Of a stretch of DNA of 7,264 nucleotides, positions 1 to 7,146 are shown piece after piece (position 1 is the first letter of the stretch; each line of letters opens with the position of its first letter). Origin of the DNA: Bacteroidota bacterium (lineage in GTDB: Bacteria > Bacteroidota > Ignavibacteria > UBA10030 > UBA8401); NCBI GenBank assembly GCA_025355705.1, contig JANXZD010000266.1, positions 1-7,264 on the forward strand. Reading direction: 5' to 3'. The translations under genes and the position numbers were made by a program. Under the pieces are notes generated by a model. It made no database searches and was not told where the DNA came from. It saw nothing but the letters and a program-made list of their open reading frames with translations.

Positions 1-1
1 T

Positions 2-1483
2 ACACAAACGATTGGTGGCTATCCGTATTATCCTGATGGTAAACATCATCCGGATCTGCAAGGAGGTATGTTTAAGCCTACAAATCCAAATATATATTAT
101 TCTTCGAATGATGGCGGAGTTCAGCGTGCCGATGATATCACAATGAGCGGAACAATGAAATGGACTTCACTCAATAATGGTTACAATGTAACTCAAGTAT
201 ATTCGGTTGCGATATCTCCCGATAGTGGTGATTATCGAATCATTGCGGGCGCACAGGATAACGGTTCCATTGCAACAGATTCTTCCGGGATGTGGTATGA
301 CATCTATGGAGGAGACGGAACGGTATTGGAACTTCCTCCTATTGCAGATGATCGAATGTACACTCAATATCAGAGTGGTCCTTTGCAACGTCAAACGCGC
401 GCCGGGTTAAATGTTATAGACTTAAATCCGAACGGAAGCACCCGACAGCTATTTGTGAACCCTATTGCGCTCGATCCGAATAATTCAAAGTTGCTCTATT
501 ATGGTGCTGGCAGTACGATCACTCCAACATTGTATAGTGGTATCTGGAGAAACAGTAATGCACCCGTAGGAACGATGACAACAGGATGGGCTCCGATTGC
601 GGCGAGTGATGTCGGGATTCCTTCGGGATCAACGCGAGCCGTGAGTGCTATTGGAATTTCAAAATCAAATAATCCAAACGTCATTTATATCGGAACGACG
701 GACGGAATTGTGAGACGGATCGATAATGCAGAGTCTGCAACGCCAATTGGTACAGATGTAACGCCCACAGGATTGAACGGAGGAACCGCACAAGGAGGGT
801 TTGTTCGATGTGTTGCGGTCGATCCTAAAAATTCAAATAAAGCACTCGTTGCATTTGGAAACTATAATTTCAAGAGTCTCTGGCTCACAACAAACGGCGG
901 ATCTACATGGAGCGATGTGGAAGGAAATTTATCTGATCCTTCGGGACCGTCGATCCGTTGGGCGACCTTGATCTATGTTGGAGATCAATTGAATGTCTTT
1001 ATTGGTACGAGCATTGGTCTTTTGATGACAAGTAAACTTCAAGGTGATTCAACAGTATGGGTGCAAGCAGCCGCTAACGAGATTGGGAATGTCCTAATCT
1101 CATATTTGGATTACAGGGAATCAGACAGAACTCTTGTTGTGGGAACACATGGCAGGGGTGTGTTTTCAACACAGATACCGAATATACCATCAAGCGTACA
1201 AACAACAGCAACAGTACCGCAACAATTTGTATTGGAACAAAATTTCCCAAATCCATTTAATCCCGTAACAACGATCCGCTATTCACTCTCGTCATTATCA
1301 AAAGTAACATTGGTAGTCTTCGATGTTCAAGGAAAAACAGTCGTTACACTTGTGAATGAAGAACAAACTGCGGGACGGAAGGAAGTACGATGGAGCGGGA
1401 AAAATGTTGCAAGCGGAATATATTTTTACAAACTGCAGGCAGGAAGTTTTGGTGAAACGAAAAAAATGTTATTGGTGAAATGA
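2..1483 (+). CDS. Secreted beta-propeller (BNR/sortilin-like) protein with type IX secretion sorting tail, 5'-truncated
   Basis: The frame is open from base 2, so 493 codons of the 3' part are visible and the true start is upstream. The ATG at 68 is internal: the residues before it (including HHPDLQGG) read smoothly into FKPTNPNIYYSSNDGG, the usual form of a propeller blade in this kind of protein. Several blades can be seen, with repeated phrases such as DPNNSKLLYYG, NPNVIYIGTTDG, DPKNSNKALVAFG, a TTNGGSTW Asp-box-like turn and VVGTHGRGVF. Positions 1226-1480 encode a C-terminal sorting domain starting FVLEQNFPNPFNP and ending GIYFYKL...KKMLLVK, which is removed or anchored during type IX secretion in Bacteroidota relatives. 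The protein is therefore probably exported to the surface or medium. Its substrate or ligand cannot be told. It has no evident link to the hydrogenase genes downstream. The propeller and sorting tail are clear; the fold subtype (sortilin, BNR or WD-like) is less certain. Confidence 0.85.
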   Translation, partial: TQTIGGYPYYPDGKHHPDLQGGMFKPTNPNIYYSSNDGGVQRADDITMSGTMKWTSLNNGYNVTQVYSVAISPDSGDYRIIAGAQDNGSIATDSSGMWYDIYGGDGTVLELPPIADDRMYTQYQSGPLQRQTRAGLNVIDLNPNGSTRQLFVNPIALDPNNSKLLYYGAGSTITPTLYSGIWRNSNAPVGTMTTGWAPIAASDVGIPSGSTRAVSAIGISKSNNPNVIYIGTTDGIVRRIDNAESATPIGTDVTPTGLNGGTAQGGFVRCVAVDPKNSNKALVAFGNYNFKSLWLTTNGGSTWSDVEGNLSDPSGPSIRWATLIYVGDQLNVFIGTSIGLLMTSKLQGDSTVWVQAAANEIGNVLISYLDYRESDRTLVVGTHGRGVFSTQIPNIPSSVQTTATVPQQFVLEQNFPNPFNPVTTIRYSLSSLSKVTLVVFDVQGKTVVTLVNEEQTAGRKEVRWSGKNVASGIYFYKLQAGSFGETKKMLLVK

Positions 1484-1658
1484 ATTTTGAGATGTATTCT
1501 ACTATCAGGGTGGCAGACATCTCTCCTTAAAAAATACTCGCTTTTGGAGAAGAGTTGAAATATATTTTATTAATAAATACAGATGATAAAAGAAATTTTA
1601 ACAAAAAAATAAATAAAACACACTATTCAAAGAACGGATTTCGCAAAAAAATGTTTAT
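1484..1658. other. AT-rich intergenic spacer upstream of the hyp operon
   Basis: This 175-nt stretch has no credible gene. It carries a 7-bp inverted repeat (GAGATGT at 1489-1495, ACATCTC at 1517-1523, 21-nt loop) just after the upstream stop codon. That hairpin is weak and lacks a following T-run, so it is a poor terminator candidate. A perfect 12-bp AT palindrome, TTTATTAATAAA, lies at 1566-1577. The last 60 bases are very A-rich and hold no clear Shine-Dalgarno motif near the ATG at 1659. The operon promoter most likely lies here, because this is the only sizeable gap upstream of the maturation genes. Confidence 0.6.
1555..1583 (+). promoter_or_regulatory. Weak sigma70-like promoter candidate for the hyp operon
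   Basis: TTGAAA at 1555-1560 resembles a -35 box. TACAGA at 1578-1583, 17 nt further on, is only a partial match to a -10 box. The 12-bp palindrome TTTATTAATAAA at 1566-1577 sits within the spacer and could be an operator, but AT-rich DNA makes such dyads common. I found no good match to the Bacteroidetes TAnnTTTG -7 element at the expected distance, and no NikR-type GTATGA/TCATAC pair. This is a positional guess. Confidence 0.2.
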
Positions 1659-2363
1659 ATGTCTAACGAACTTTCATTATTACTGATAACCGCGGCATCA
1701 GTTGGATTCATTCATACCATTCTCGGTCCAGATCATTATATTCCTTTCATCGCAATGTCAAAAGCTGGAAGTTGGTCTAAGGTAAAGACAATGTGGGTGA
1801 CGATTCTATGCGGTATCGGTCACGTCGGCAGCACAATAGTATTGGGATTTCTTGGAATTGTATTTGGTTATACGGTATTCCATCTTGAATCAATTGAATC
1901 GTATCGAGGTGATTTTGCAGGTTGGTTGTTGATTATTTTCGGATTGCTGTATACGGTGTGGGGAATTCGCAGGGCAATATTGAAAAGACCGCATACTCAT
2001 TCGCATATTCACACAGATGGAACAATGGAAGTTCATGCACATGATCATCACAACGCTCATGAACACAATGAAAAACGTTCTGCAATGCGTATTTGGGTTC
2101 TCTTTACGATTTTCGTTTTTGGACCGTGTGAACCACTAATACCTGTGTTGATGTATCCTGCAGCGCGCGGTACATTGTCCGATGTTGTAATTGTCTGTAC
2201 CGTGTTCAGCATTGTCACTATTGGAACAATGCTCATTGTTGTTTTCAGCGCATTGTATGGATTATCGTTCGTGCCGATGAAAAAAATGGAACAGTACAGT
2301 CACGCACTTGGCGGTTTTGCAATTCTTACGTGTGGTATCGCCATTCAATTTTTAGGATTGTGA
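1659..2363 (+). CDS. Putative nickel/cobalt permease (UreH/NicO/TauE-like), His-rich loop
   Basis: This 234-residue protein has about six hydrophobic segments, at roughly residues 7-30, 45-74, 86-103, 143-166, 174-201 and 216-234. The first carries H19-X5-D25-H26 (HTILGPDH), similar to the histidine/aspartate signature of secondary Ni/Co transporters and UreH-like proteins. Other polar intramembrane features are GIGH at 52-55 and FGPCEPLIP at 154-162. The loop between segments 3 and 4 holds ten histidines between residues 112 and 136. Positive charges (K35, K41, K43; RR104-105, K109, R110; KR139-140; KK208-209) suggest N-out/C-out topology with the His-rich loop in the cytoplasm. Only 9 nt separate it from hypA, so nickel uptake for hydrogenase assembly is the best reading. 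Substrate and direction are inferred from context, and automatic pipelines may call it a sulfite exporter (TauE/SafE) family protein. No good ribosome-binding site precedes the ATG. An out-of-frame ATG at 1651 opens only an 11-codon ORF. Confidence 0.75.
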   Translation: MSNELSLLLITAASVGFIHTILGPDHYIPFIAMSKAGSWSKVKTMWVTILCGIGHVGSTIVLGFLGIVFGYTVFHLESIESYRGDFAGWLLIIFGLLYTVWGIRRAILKRPHTHSHIHTDGTMEVHAHDHHNAHEHNEKRSAMRIWVLFTIFVFGPCEPLIPVLMYPAARGTLSDVVIVCTVFSIVTIGTMLIVVFSALYGLSFVPMKKMEQYSHALGGFAILTCGIAIQFLGL

Positions 2364-2372
2364 CACTATAGT

Positions 2373-2735
2373 ATGCACGAACTTTCCATTGCAGAAGGAA
2401 TCATTGATATCATACATCAACATGTAACGCAGGAACGACTGCATGATGTTCGGTCCGTGCGAGTGAAAGTCGGAACATTTTCCGGAGTCGTTCCAGACTC
2501 ATTGGAATTTTCCTATCAAGCGATCACATCGGGAACAACACTTGAACGGTCATTTCTTATGTTTGATCGCATTCCATTTGTGATTCAGTGCATGGAGTGT
2601 CAACAGGAGTCTGTGAGCGAGGATGGGATTACGCTGTGTCCGGTATGCAATAGTGTTAATACCAAAATAATTTCAGGAAAAGAATTGCAAGTGAAAGATA
2701 TTGAATTGGAAGATGTGCAACAGGAGAATCTATGA
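2373..2735 (+). CDS. hypA: Hydrogenase maturation nickel metallochaperone HypA
   Basis: The 120-residue protein is the usual length for HypA. It delivers Ni(II) with HypB to the precursor of the [NiFe]-hydrogenase large subunit in the cytoplasm. The N-terminus is MHELSIAEGI, which keeps the M1-H2-E3 nickel-binding start, so the ATG at 2373 is secure. The zinc-ribbon cysteines are C73, C76, C89 and C92 (two CX2C pairs), followed by the typical GKELQVKDIE segment at 102-111. A weak AGGA lies at 2354-2357, 15 nt before the start, too far for an ideal ribosome-binding site, so translation may be coupled to the permease gene ending 9 nt upstream. The stop overlaps the hypB start as ATGA. HybF paralogs have the same architecture; the context with hypB to hypE favours HypA. 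Confidence 0.97.
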   Translation: MHELSIAEGIIDIIHQHVTQERLHDVRSVRVKVGTFSGVVPDSLEFSYQAITSGTTLERSFLMFDRIPFVIQCMECQQESVSEDGITLCPVCNSVNTKIISGKELQVKDIELEDVQQENL

Positions 2736-3391
2736 GTGTGCTTACGATAGAACGGAAAGTTCTTGAAAAAAATGATGACCTTGCTCGTCGCAACCGGGAG
2801 ATGTTTGCAAAGAACGACCTCTTCGTGATCAATCTTGTCAGTTCACCCGGTTCAGGAAAAACAAGTGTGCTCGAACAGACACTGAAATATTTCGGCTCAT
2901 CATTGCGGATTGCGATTATCGAAGGAGATGTGCAAACGGATCTCGATGCACAGCGTATTGCGAAGTTCAATGTTCCCGTTGTTCAGATAGTGACGAACGG
3001 CGGTTGTCATCTTGAAGCTAAACTTGTGAATGATGCTCTTTCTGGCTTTGACCTTTCGAATGTTGATCTGCTGGTGATCGAAAATGTCGGCAATCTTGTC
3101 TGTCCGGCAAACTATGATCTTGGAGAGGCAATGAAAGTTGTCATTGTCAGCACGACAGAAGGTGACGACAAACCGTTAAAGTATCCGGGAATGTTTCATC
3201 ATTCTTCGGTGTTGATCGTGAACAAGATCGATCTTGTTCCGTACGTTAATTCCAATCCTGAAGTGATAAAAAAGAATGCGCAGCAAATAAATCCCCGGCT
3301 GAAAATATTTGAAACATCGTGTACAACGAACAAAGGAATTCCTGAATGGTGCGAGTGGTTGAGAAGTCAAACGAAGAAACGTGCCGTTTAA
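2732..3391 (+). CDS. hypB: Hydrogenase/urease nickel incorporation GTPase HypB (short form)
   Basis: HypB is the SIMIBI-class GTPase that works with HypA to load nickel into the hydrogenase active site. The 219-residue protein shows the P-loop SPGSGKT at 38-44, GDVQTDLDAQRI at 65-76, the switch-region ENVGNLVCP at 117-125 and the guanine-specificity motif NKID at 164-167. The G-domain metal ligands are C92-H93 (in GGCHLEA) and C124. It lacks both the N-terminal CXXCGC nickel site of the Escherichia coli protein and the poly-histidine stretch of rhizobial HypB, so it is the minimal form. An AGGAG at 2722-2726, 5 nt before the ATG, is a strong ribosome-binding site inside the end of hypA. Its 3' end overlaps hypF by 46 nt. 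Confidence 0.97.
   Translation: MSVLTIERKVLEKNDDLARRNREMFAKNDLFVINLVSSPGSGKTSVLEQTLKYFGSSLRIAIIEGDVQTDLDAQRIAKFNVPVVQIVTNGGCHLEAKLVNDALSGFDLSNVDLLVIENVGNLVCPANYDLGEAMKVVIVSTTEGDDKPLKYPGMFHHSSVLIVNKIDLVPYVNSNPEVIKKNAQQINPRLKIFETSCTTNKGIPEWCEWLRSQTKKRAV
3334..3337 (+). promoter_or_regulatory. Ribosome-binding site for hypF inside hypB
   Basis: AGGA lies 8 nt before the ATG at 3346, a normal spacing. It supports a start inside the hypB coding region rather than at the in-frame GTG codons at 3349 or 3355, and it explains the 46-nt overlap. No start codon for hypF lies between the hypB stop and the conserved acylphosphatase motif. Confidence 0.55.
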
Positions 3392-5673
3392 AAGTCACCA
3401 TTCATGGTGCAGTCCAGGGTGTCGGATTCCGTCCGTTTGTATATCGTCTTGCAGTCGAAATGAATCTCTACGGTTGGGTATCCAACACATCCCAAGGTGT
3501 GGTGATTGAAGTTGAAGGGGAACTAAAGCTGCTTCATTCGTTCATAGCAAGGATTCATTCCGAAAAGCCTTCCATCTCCAGCATCCACAGTTGTGAAACA
3601 TCATTTCTTGATCCAAAGGGTTATACCGGTTTTGAGATCCGTGAAAGTACAATCGGTGGTTCAACAACGGCATTAGTCATTCCTGATATTGCAACATGTC
3701 CCGATTGTCTCAAAGAAATATTCGATGTCAACGATCGCCGTTATTTATATCCATTCACAAACTGTACAAATTGCGGACCCCGTTTTACGATCATTAAGTC
3801 ATTGCCGTACGATCGGAAGAATACGACAATGAAATCATTCACAATGTGTGGACAGTGTGAAAAAGAATATCATGATCCGCTTGACAGAAGATTTCACGCG
3901 CAGCCGAATGCCTGCCCACAGTGCGGACCTCAAGTAAAGCTCTGGGATCAGAATGGCTCCGTAATTTCTTCACACTATTCTGCGATTGTTGGTGCGGCGC
4001 AAGCGATAATAAAGGGAGACATTGTTGCAGTGAAAGGGTTGGGTGGATATTTATTGATGTGTGATGCCAGAAGCAACGATGGTGTCCAAAAACTAAGGGA
4101 TCGAAAACATCGTGAAGAGAAACCCTTTGCAGTAATGTTCCCATCCATCGATGACATTGAAAAGGAATGTGAGGTACCGGAGATTGAAAAACGATTATTA
4201 CTGTCGCCTCAAGCTCCTATTGTATTGCTGAAAGTTTTGGAGAATCATTCTTCGAATATTTCTTCATATGTTGCGCCGAGAAATCCAACCCTGGGAGTAA
4301 TGCTGCCGTATACGCCTTTACATCATCTGTTGATGTCGCTGCTGCAATTTCCGGTCGTTGCCACCAGTGGAAATATCAGTGATGAACCGATATGTTTTCA
4401 AGACGATACTGCACTGAATAAACTTCACAGTATTGCAGACTGTTTCCTTGTCCATAATCGTCCAATTGAACGGTACTGCGATGATTCAATTGTAAGGGTG
4501 ATCCAACATCGTGAATTAATGCTTCGTCGTGCTCGCGGTTATGCACCTCTTCCAATTCATCTTACGCAAAAGTTCGAACGCCCGATACTTGCGGTCGGAG
4601 GTCAACTGAAGAATACGATTGCCATTGCTCACGATGATTCGATCTTTGTCAGTCAGTATATTGGTGATCTTGAGACTGCAGAATCTCTTTCCTCATTTAA
4701 AAGAACCATCAATGATTTTCGATCATTATATGATGTTGTTCCGTCAATGATTGTCCATGATCTTCATCCGGAATATCTCTCAACGACAGTTGTCAAGAAT
4801 GAATTATCCGTCCAACATAAAGATGCTTCAGTGACTACGGTGCAGCATCACTATGCACACATTGCATCGTGCATGGCAGAAAATGAATTGACAGATTCGG
4901 TTATTGGATTTTCATGGGATGGAACAGGATTTGGTACCGATGGAACTATTTGGGGTGGTGAATGTATCCTCTTTGAAAATGGTTCATTCCGTCGAGTTGG
5001 AACGATACGCTCGTTCAAATTGCCCGGCGGTGAAACAGCGATCCGCGAACCGCGAAGATGTGCCGCAAGTATTTTGCACGAGATCTATGACAGCAATTAT
5101 TTGCACAAGTCAAAAATAATTGATGATGCTTTTTCTGAACATGATCGCAGAATATTGACCACGATGCTCACAAAAAATATCAATGCTCCATCAACAACAA
5201 GCATGGGTAGAATTTTCGATGCCGTGTCAGCATTCTGTGGTGTAAGAATGAAGAATTCTTTTGAAGGACAGGCAGCAATGGAGTTGGAATATCTTGCTTC
5301 GAACAGTACTATAGAGGAAGTATATCCAATTTCAATCGAAGAGCATCAAGGTTTGTTAAGCTGGAATTGGGAATCCATGTTCGAATCGATCTTAAAGGAT
5401 TTAAATGCAGACAGATCAAATAATGAGGTCGCAAAAATATTCCACAATACGCTGGCGAACCTCATACTACAAATGGCTGTGACTCGGAAGACACCGAAAG
5501 TGGTTCTTTCAGGTGGTTGTTTCCAAAATATGATTTTATTAGAGCAAACCATTATATTGCTTCAACAAAATGGTTTGACTCCATATTGGCACCAGCGAAT
5601 TCCGGCAAATGACAGCGGAATTTCTTTGGGCCAGATTTATTCGATATTCCTTGCAAAACATTATCAACAATAA
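3346..5673 (+). CDS. hypF: Carbamoyltransferase HypF, hydrogenase cyanide-ligand synthesis
   Basis: HypF converts carbamoyl phosphate and ATP to carbamoyl-adenylate and passes the carbamoyl group to the C-terminal cysteine of HypE, the source of the two CN ligands. The 775-residue protein has the full domain set. The N-terminal acylphosphatase domain (about 14-100) has VQGVGFRPFVYR at 23-34 with catalytic R29 and N47. The double zinc finger at 118-193 matches the canonical CX2CX18CX2CX24CX2CX18CX2C spacing exactly (C118, C121, C140, C143, C168, C171, C190, C193). The YrdC-like domain (about 210-395) includes KGLGGYLLMCDA, RKHREEKPFAVM and ATSGNISDEP at 339-348. The Kae1-like domain (about 400-775) has HDLHPEY at 471-477, QHHYAHIAS at 500-508, DGTGFGTDG at 525-533, SGGCFQN at 722-728 and DSGISLGQ at 756-763. 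No truncation or frameshift is seen. The start at 3346 is favoured by its ribosome-binding site; GTG starts 1 or 3 codons later are possible. Confidence 0.97.
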   Translation: MVRVVEKSNEETCRLKVTIHGAVQGVGFRPFVYRLAVEMNLYGWVSNTSQGVVIEVEGELKLLHSFIARIHSEKPSISSIHSCETSFLDPKGYTGFEIRESTIGGSTTALVIPDIATCPDCLKEIFDVNDRRYLYPFTNCTNCGPRFTIIKSLPYDRKNTTMKSFTMCGQCEKEYHDPLDRRFHAQPNACPQCGPQVKLWDQNGSVISSHYSAIVGAAQAIIKGDIVAVKGLGGYLLMCDARSNDGVQKLRDRKHREEKPFAVMFPSIDDIEKECEVPEIEKRLLLSPQAPIVLLKVLENHSSNISSYVAPRNPTLGVMLPYTPLHHLLMSLLQFPVVATSGNISDEPICFQDDTALNKLHSIADCFLVHNRPIERYCDDSIVRVIQHRELMLRRARGYAPLPIHLTQKFERPILAVGGQLKNTIAIAHDDSIFVSQYIGDLETAESLSSFKRTINDFRSLYDVVPSMIVHDLHPEYLSTTVVKNELSVQHKDASVTTVQHHYAHIASCMAENELTDSVIGFSWDGTGFGTDGTIWGGECILFENGSFRRVGTIRSFKLPGGETAIREPRRCAASILHEIYDSNYLHKSKIIDDAFSEHDRRILTTMLTKNINAPSTTSMGRIFDAVSAFCGVRMKNSFEGQAAMELEYLASNSTIEEVYPISIEEHQGLLSWNWESMFESILKDLNADRSNNEVAKIFHNTLANLILQMAVTRKTPKVVLSGGCFQNMILLEQTIILLQQNGLTPYWHQRIPANDSGISLGQIYSIFLAKHYQQ

Positions 5674-5687
5674 TTAGAGAGGATCAC

Positions 5688-5945
5688 ATGTGTCTTGCAA
5701 TTCCTGGTAGGATAGAATCAATTGAAGAAGGATCCAATCCTAAAATGGCGAAGGTTGATTTTGGTGGGGTCAAAAAAAATGTTTGTCTTGAATTTTTACC
5801 CGAAGCAAATCTTCACGATTATGTTCTGGTGCATGTTGGTGTTGCATTGACAAAAGTGGATGAAACGGAAGCATTGGAAACAATCGAATTGTTTAAACAG
5901 ATGGGAGATGCTCTTGATGAATTGAAAGAGGGAGATCCAGTATGA
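5688..5945 (+). CDS. hypC: Hydrogenase maturation chaperone HypC/HybG
   Basis: HypC is a small chaperone that binds HypD, carries the Fe(CN)2CO unit and delivers it to the large-subunit precursor. The 85-residue protein starts MCLAIPGRI, with the essential C2 exposed after Met removal, which fixes the start. The conserved histidine is H49 in DYVLVHVGVALTKVDE (44-59), and the usual acidic C-terminal helix follows. The ribosome-binding site GAGAGG at 5677-5682 is well placed, 5 nt before the ATG, and lies in the 14-nt gap after hypF. Its TGA overlaps the hypD ATG as ATGA. HybG is the paralogous alternative, but with hypD immediately downstream the HypC role is the simplest reading. Confidence 0.97.
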   Translation: MCLAIPGRIESIEEGSNPKMAKVDFGGVKKNVCLEFLPEANLHDYVLVHVGVALTKVDETEALETIELFKQMGDALDELKEGDPV

Positions 5946-7045
5946 AGTATCTCCATGAATTTCGCGATCCTGCATTCGCTAAAACTCTTTCAGAAAAGAT
6001 CCATACTGTAACAACACGTCCTTGGACAATTATGGAAATTTGCGGCGGGCAGACGCACTCCATTGTAAAATCAGGACTGGAAAATTTACTTCCTAAATCT
6101 TTGTCGATCGTTCACGGACCAGGCTGCCCTGTTTGTGTTACGCCGTTAGAGATCATCGAAAAAGCTGTGCTTATTGCGTCAAAACCAAATGTGATCTTCA
6201 CATCGTTTGGCGATATGCTTCGCGTTCCCGGTAATTCCACCGATCTGCTTCATGTTAAAGCAAACGGCGGCGATGTACGAATCGTGTATTCTCCGCTTGA
6301 TGCCGTAACAATTGCGCAAAAAAATCCTGAAAAAGATGTGGTGTTCTTCGCTGTCGGTTTTGAAACCACTGCCCCGGCAAACGCAATAGCTGTTTGGCAA
6401 GCGCACAAAAATAATGTGAAGAATTTTTCCATTCTCTGCTCGCATGTTCTCGTTCCGCCGGCAATGGAAGCATTATTATCTTCCGCAGAAAATCGTGTTC
6501 AAGGTTTTTTAGCCGCAGGGCATGTTTGCACGGTGATGGGATATGAGGAATATATTCCTCTTGCAAAAAAATACAAGGTTCCAATTATTGTCACGGGTTT
6601 TGAGCCGATCGATATTCTCCATGGAATATTGATGCTTGTAACGCAGCTTGAAGAAGGGCGATATGAACTTGAGAATCAATATTCTCGTATGGTAAAAAAA
6701 GAGGGGAATGTTTCCGCACAGGAAATGATCTACAATGTGTTTGAAATTTCAAACAGAAAATGGCGCGGAATCGGTGAGATTCCTTTAAGTGGTTATCGAT
6801 TAAAAAATGAATTCGCTCATTTTGATGCTGAAATTAAATTTGATCTTGGTTTGATCGATGTTCAGGAATCTCCGCTCTGCATTGCCGGAGAGATCTTGCG
6901 AGGATTGAAGAAACCATTTGAATGTTCCGCTTTTGGAAAGGAATGTTCCCCGGAACACCCGCTCGGTGCGCCAATGGTTTCGTCCGAAGGAGCATGTGCG
7001 GCGTATTATAATTATAAACGCCAGGAAGTTTTAAATTCTAACTGA
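5942..7045 (+). CDS. hypD: Hydrogenase maturation iron-sulfur protein HypD
   Basis: HypD is the [4Fe-4S] scaffold on which, together with HypC, the Fe(CN)2CO moiety is put together. The 367-residue length is typical. Conserved motifs are CGGQTH at 34-39 (C34 is the proposed iron ligand), HGPGCPVC at 58-65, GFETTAP at 139-145, GHVCTVMG at 193-200 and TGFEPIDIL at 218-226. The C-terminal cluster-binding cysteines are C313, C328, C335 and C352, in the usual framework ending GAPMVSSEGACAAYY. GAGGGAG at 5928-5934 within hypC is a strong ribosome-binding site, 7 nt from the ATG, and suggests coupled, roughly matched production of HypC and HypD, which form a complex. Confidence 0.98.
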   Translation: MKYLHEFRDPAFAKTLSEKIHTVTTRPWTIMEICGGQTHSIVKSGLENLLPKSLSIVHGPGCPVCVTPLEIIEKAVLIASKPNVIFTSFGDMLRVPGNSTDLLHVKANGGDVRIVYSPLDAVTIAQKNPEKDVVFFAVGFETTAPANAIAVWQAHKNNVKNFSILCSHVLVPPAMEALLSSAENRVQGFLAAGHVCTVMGYEEYIPLAKKYKVPIIVTGFEPIDILHGILMLVTQLEEGRYELENQYSRMVKKEGNVSAQEMIYNVFEISNRKWRGIGEIPLSGYRLKNEFAHFDAEIKFDLGLIDVQESPLCIAGEILRGLKKPFECSAFGKECSPEHPLGAPMVSSEGACAAYYNYKRQEVLNSN

Positions 7046-7058
7046 TATGAATCTAAAG

Positions 7059-7146
7059 AATGGAACACGGAATACACTGATATAACAGATTCTCACGGAT
7101 TTAAATCCGCGTAGATCAGCCTAATCCGCGTCATCTGTGTTCTATT
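7059..7146. repeat. Imperfect palindromic intergenic repeat between hypD and hypE
   Basis: Two 44-nt arms (7059-7102 and 7103-7146) are reverse complements at 29 of 44 positions by hand alignment, with two further G-T wobbles. The outer 13 positions (7059-7071 with 7134-7146) pair throughout if wobbles are allowed. The centre is a perfect 14-bp palindrome, CGGATTTAAATCCG, at 7096-7109. AATCCGCGT occurs twice in the right arm (7104-7112 and 7123-7131), and the left arm has ACACGGA/ACACTGAT/AACAGAT/CACGGAT-like units about 10 nt apart. From general recall, similar ACGGAT/ATCCGCG/ATCCGTGTTC sequences are dispersed between genes in many bacterial genomes, but this could not be searched. Transcribed with the operon, it would form a long irregular hairpin with an AT-rich tip. 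A TATGA flanks it on both sides (7046-7050 and 7149-7153), which may be chance. Confidence 0.75.

Noticed and set aside
1489..1523. Inverted repeat GAGATGT/ACATCTC after the first gene as an intrinsic terminator
   Set aside because: The stem is only 7 bp with a 21-nt loop, and the following bases lack a T-run. It is too weak to call a terminator.
1651..1686. Tiny ORF from ATG 1651 overlapping the permease start (11 codons)
   Set aside because: Too short, no ribosome-binding site, and no leader-peptide features such as runs of one regulatory amino acid.
3839..4157. Minus-strand open frames inside hypF (and similar ones inside hypA/hypB, hypD and the propeller gene)
   Set aside because: They lie opposite strongly conserved coding sequence, resemble no family and have no translation signals. 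They are shadow frames.
7059..7146. CRISPR array or structured riboswitch
   Set aside because: The repeat units are short, degenerate and inverted, without regular unique spacers. The structure is a simple palindrome, and no riboswitch core was recognised.
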